A stretch of 36,994 nucleotides of DNA, taken from positions 1-36,994 of the forward strand of contig JANBPK010001273.1 in NCBI GenBank assembly GCA_027579435.1. The letters are read 5' to 3'. The stretch is from Candolleomyces eurysporus. Lineage: Eukaryota; Basidiomycota; Agaricomycetes; Agaricales; Psathyrellaceae. The notes below the pieces were generated by a model, which made no database searches, was not told the DNA's origin, and worked only from the letters and a program-made list of their open reading frames with translations. A program made the position numbers and the translations under genes. Below, piece by piece: positions 34,475 through 36,994 of this stretch (position 1 is its first letter; each line of letters opens with the position of its first letter).

Positions 34475-35470
34475 ATGGGCTTTCGTCGATCCTTTCTTCA
34501 TTACCTTCTTTCGACATTATGGGGTTTGTTTACCGTCCGTTCGTTTATGCTCTACCTACCCCTATGCCTTTTTTCTTCCCCTTTACTGGCTTGCTAATTC
34601 TATGGGCCTTCGTAGCCCGGCTGTCTTTCCCATCCTTCCTTATTATTCGACTACCTGTCTCCTAATGGGCCCGCGTTCCTCTTTCCTCTCATCCCTTATT
34701 CCTTTCCATCTCTCCTGTATGTTCGGGGCGTCGAGCGAGAGAGGGGTTCGTCGTCGTTCGCAAAAAAGGTCCGATCTTATTTCGGATATACCTACCTCTA
34801 CCTATCTATTGTCTGGCTCGGCCTCCTTGCGACGACAGTCGAATTTTCCCTTTCTTCGTCTTGTTTATTGCCCTTCTTAGTCTACGGTCTACCTGTGGAT
34901 CGTTTGTCCCCCCCCTCCAACCCCTGTTGTTGTCGTCTCGTTCGAATGGACGCATCCTGTCTGTATATGTATATTTCTTGCTTATCGCCGAGATTCTCGC
35001 TTGCTTGCTTGCTGGTCTCCCTTGGCTTCTTCTTTCTTCTTCTTTTCTCCACTCTTCCCTCTTCTTTTTCGAATCCTTCTCTTCTTCCCCACTTCCACTT
35101 CCAAGCTCTCTTTCTGAATCAGCGCTTTATCTTCCTCCCCACTGTTACATTACATCACTTTTTAACAATTTGTTGTTTGTTGGTCTTATCGTTGCTGCTT
35201 TCGTCCTTTTCGATACCTCGTTACGCTGTATATATTTTCGTGTGCTGGCCTGCTTTCTCCATTTCTTCTGCCCCTTCTTCCTTCTTCCCTTTTTGCGTCT
35301 GTTTTGTCTGTGAACCGTACTCGTACTCGTGTCCGCATAGTCTCTCCTCTCCCTCTCCCTTGGGATTCGCTTCGTCGTCTCTCGAGCGTCTTCGTCGCAT
35401 ACCCCCTCCTCTGCGTTTACACCCACACATAACATAACATAACATACATACATACGCTCGTACAATCTCT
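34475..35470 (+). other. Pyrimidine-rich 3' flank, probably 3' UTR
   Basis: For about 1 kb after the stop of the GATA gene the plus strand is strongly C/T-rich (for example 34990-35110 and 35240-35360). Long open frames on this strand (34868-35437 and others) come from the skew, being Leu/Ser/Phe-rich with no domain. The short repeat acataacataacataacatacatacatac lies at 35427-35454. Most likely this is the long 3' UTR and terminator region. Confidence 0.4.
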
Positions 35471-36297
35471 CTTTACATTATGTATTTAAATGAGTTTTGC
35501 TTGTGCCACCTTTTTTTTTTNGTAGAAAGTAGGCTACGCAGGTTTCTCGTTGGTTTAATGTATTACTGTCTCAAGGCCGATGGCTTATCTATGTACCAAG
35601 TACCGAAACTACGTGCTACGTATTGGTTGTTTCATGATCTTGCTGCTCGGATCTGAGAGTTGGAGAAGCGAATACGAAGGACGGTAAGCGAACCGAGGAC
35701 GACGATAAAATGAATGTGGGAAGCTTAACTTGCGAGTGCGCCTCCTTGTTTTGTTCCTTGACGTCCACCATCATGCATCAACCCGCGACGATGAGCATCA
35801 GAGCAACGACGGGCCGAAATGTCGCGCAGAGCCGCGAAATATGGACTAGATATCTCTATCAAAAGGGCGAATTGCACCTTTCCTTGACTCCCAATACGCA
35901 GTAAGTCGTCAAGATCTCGAAACCCGTTTTGGTTTCCTGACTTCTGGTTGCAGGAGGCAGGTTCCGAAACTAGGATTTTGCTATGGCCTTGGAGGCGTCA
36001 TCGGGCGGTATCCAGAGCGGATATCGACGACGAGCCCTTGGAAACGGGCCATTAGTTCCATGTCGAAGGGCAGGGCAGGACTCGCAGGCCAGCCTGCCAG
36101 AGCCACCTCCAAACTGTCGTCGTCGTCGGCAAGGCTCTCACTCCGAAGAGGGCTGAAGCCATTTTGAAACCAACGGTGGTCATTAGGCCAGGTTGGGCTT
36201 ACAAAATGCAGGAGGAGAAAGACGTTGAGCTTCTCATCTCCTTTACGACTGCGCCCCAACCACACCCCTCCTCTTGACAAGGTGGCTGACCACGAGT
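35471..36297. other. Intergenic; promoter of the last gene
   Basis: A ten-T run and an N at 35521 are followed by sequence with no recognised gene. The short frame at 35710-35904 and the minus frame at 35981-36280 have no supporting features. Confidence 0.35.
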
Positions 36298-36994
36298 ATG
36301 GACCTCGATTCGTTCGTCGACATTGACCACGGTTTCGTCAAACCAAGTGGGCTCCCGTCCTCCTCTCCCTTCGGTGATCCCATCACCTCTCACCTTGCGA
36401 AACACGCCCCTCCTCCTAATGTTGCTGCGGGTCTTGGTGAGATCCCCGTAGACCTGTGGCCGGCTTATACAGGCTATCGCTTCCCGGAGTCGTGGTCGCA
36501 GACTATCGATTCACTTCTTTCTATCAGTGAGTATCTTCCGTCTGTTCGGCTATGGTTTCCTTGGCTAATGGGCGAAAGGTGGTCACGATCTTGCTGGACA
36601 TTCTTCAGATACAACCCGTTCAGGCTCCGTGGACTCGGCGATACTATTTGCGTCGACGACTTCGAGTTCGTCGGCGTCGTCAAACCCTTCCATCATATCC
36701 CAACCACAACCGCGATGGCCTGCATCGACTTCGCATTCCTCTTCGTCGAATCCCTTCGATACCGATAACAAACCCCAAAACGTTTCCGCGCCGGCAAACG
36801 TGAGCTTTTTCGCTGACCCTTCAGCAGAGGCAGTCTCATCATTCCGGCCTGAAAACGACCCAGCGACGCTGCCATTCAGTCACCGGCCGCCGTCGGTTGC
36901 TGCGCAAGTTGGGACGGACCGAAGTTCCCAAATTCCGTCTCAATTCCGTTTACTCTTCGAGTCTATACCAAAGCCACAGGTCTCCTCCCCCGTA
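36298..36994 (+). CDS. Partial Ser/Pro-rich protein, 5' end only
   Basis: Exon 1 (36298-36526) and exon 2 (36579 to the window end) are joined by a 52-nt intron (GTGAGT...GAAAG) in the correct phase and stay open to the last base. The protein starts MDLDSFVDIDHGFVKPSG and includes PVDLWPAYTGYRFPESWSQT. A long stretch rich in Ser, Pro and Asn follows (ASTTSSSSASSNPSIISQ), ending in QFRLLFESIPKPQ. There is no domain yet. This acidic start with a disordered Ser/Pro-rich region is common in fungal transcription factors, but the diagnostic part would lie beyond the window. The ATG at 36298 is the first in frame. Confidence 0.65.

Noticed and set aside
34868..35437. 189-codon plus-strand frame after the GATA gene, with apparent membrane segments
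   Set aside because: The hydrophobic look comes from C/T-rich sequence. All three frames look alike and none has a domain or splice partner.

Overview
This window reads as nuclear DNA of a filamentous basidiomycete, most likely an Agaricomycete. Genes are split by many short introns (mostly 50-90 nt, GTRNGT...YAG). Several families are typical of that group: DUF6534 and seven-helix membrane proteins, a urbs1/SREA-type iron GATA factor, secreted CCGP-type cysteine-rich peptides and OTT_1508-like deaminases. I saw no bacterial, viral or organellar genes and no tRNA. Several exons open only when one base is added or removed beside an N or a homopolymer. This looks like an older-technology draft assembly, so single-base 'frameshifts' here should not be taken as true lesions without checking reads.

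Layout. 1593-3007 (+) is a six-exon seven-helix membrane protein. 3313-4269 (+) is the first of four members of an unnamed fungal family, called here the TDWW family. 6176-6742 (+) is BUD20/ZNF593, a 60S ribosome biogenesis factor. From about 6652 to 11100 there is a decayed tandem array with a 1.4-1.5 kb period. Each unit starts with the tail of BUD20 and carries, on the minus strand, a gene for a tiny secreted cysteine-rich protein: copy C is intact, copy B has lost its stop codon and last cysteine, copy A is broken. 11945-12480 (-) is a TDWW fragment. 14336-15004 (+) is ribosomal protein eL37, with a start-codon-only exon and a 7-nt microexon. 15223-16677 (-) is a DUF6534 membrane protein. 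17529-18493 (-) is an intact TDWW gene and 19701-20623 (+) a TDWW pseudogene.

The right half holds larger genes. 23277-24626 (+) is a secreted intradiol ring-cleavage dioxygenase with a TATA box. 26073-29888 (+) encodes about 1180 residues and ends in a putative zinc-dependent deaminase domain of the OTT_1508 type. 31299-34474 (+) is a two-finger iron-responsive GATA repressor with the diagnostic cysteine-rich inter-finger segment, long introns at the same codon position in both fingers, and GATA-type sites in its own promoter and third intron. A roughly 1 kb pyrimidine-rich stretch follows. The window ends in the 5' part of an unrecognised Ser/Pro-rich gene (36298 onward).

The genes do not form one pathway. 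BUD20 and eL37 both serve 60S subunit formation. The dioxygenase and the secreted peptides fit a saprotrophic or plant-associated lifestyle. The GATA factor would control iron uptake. Long parts (1-1592, 4270-6175, 12481-14335, 20624-23203) hold no gene I could recognise.
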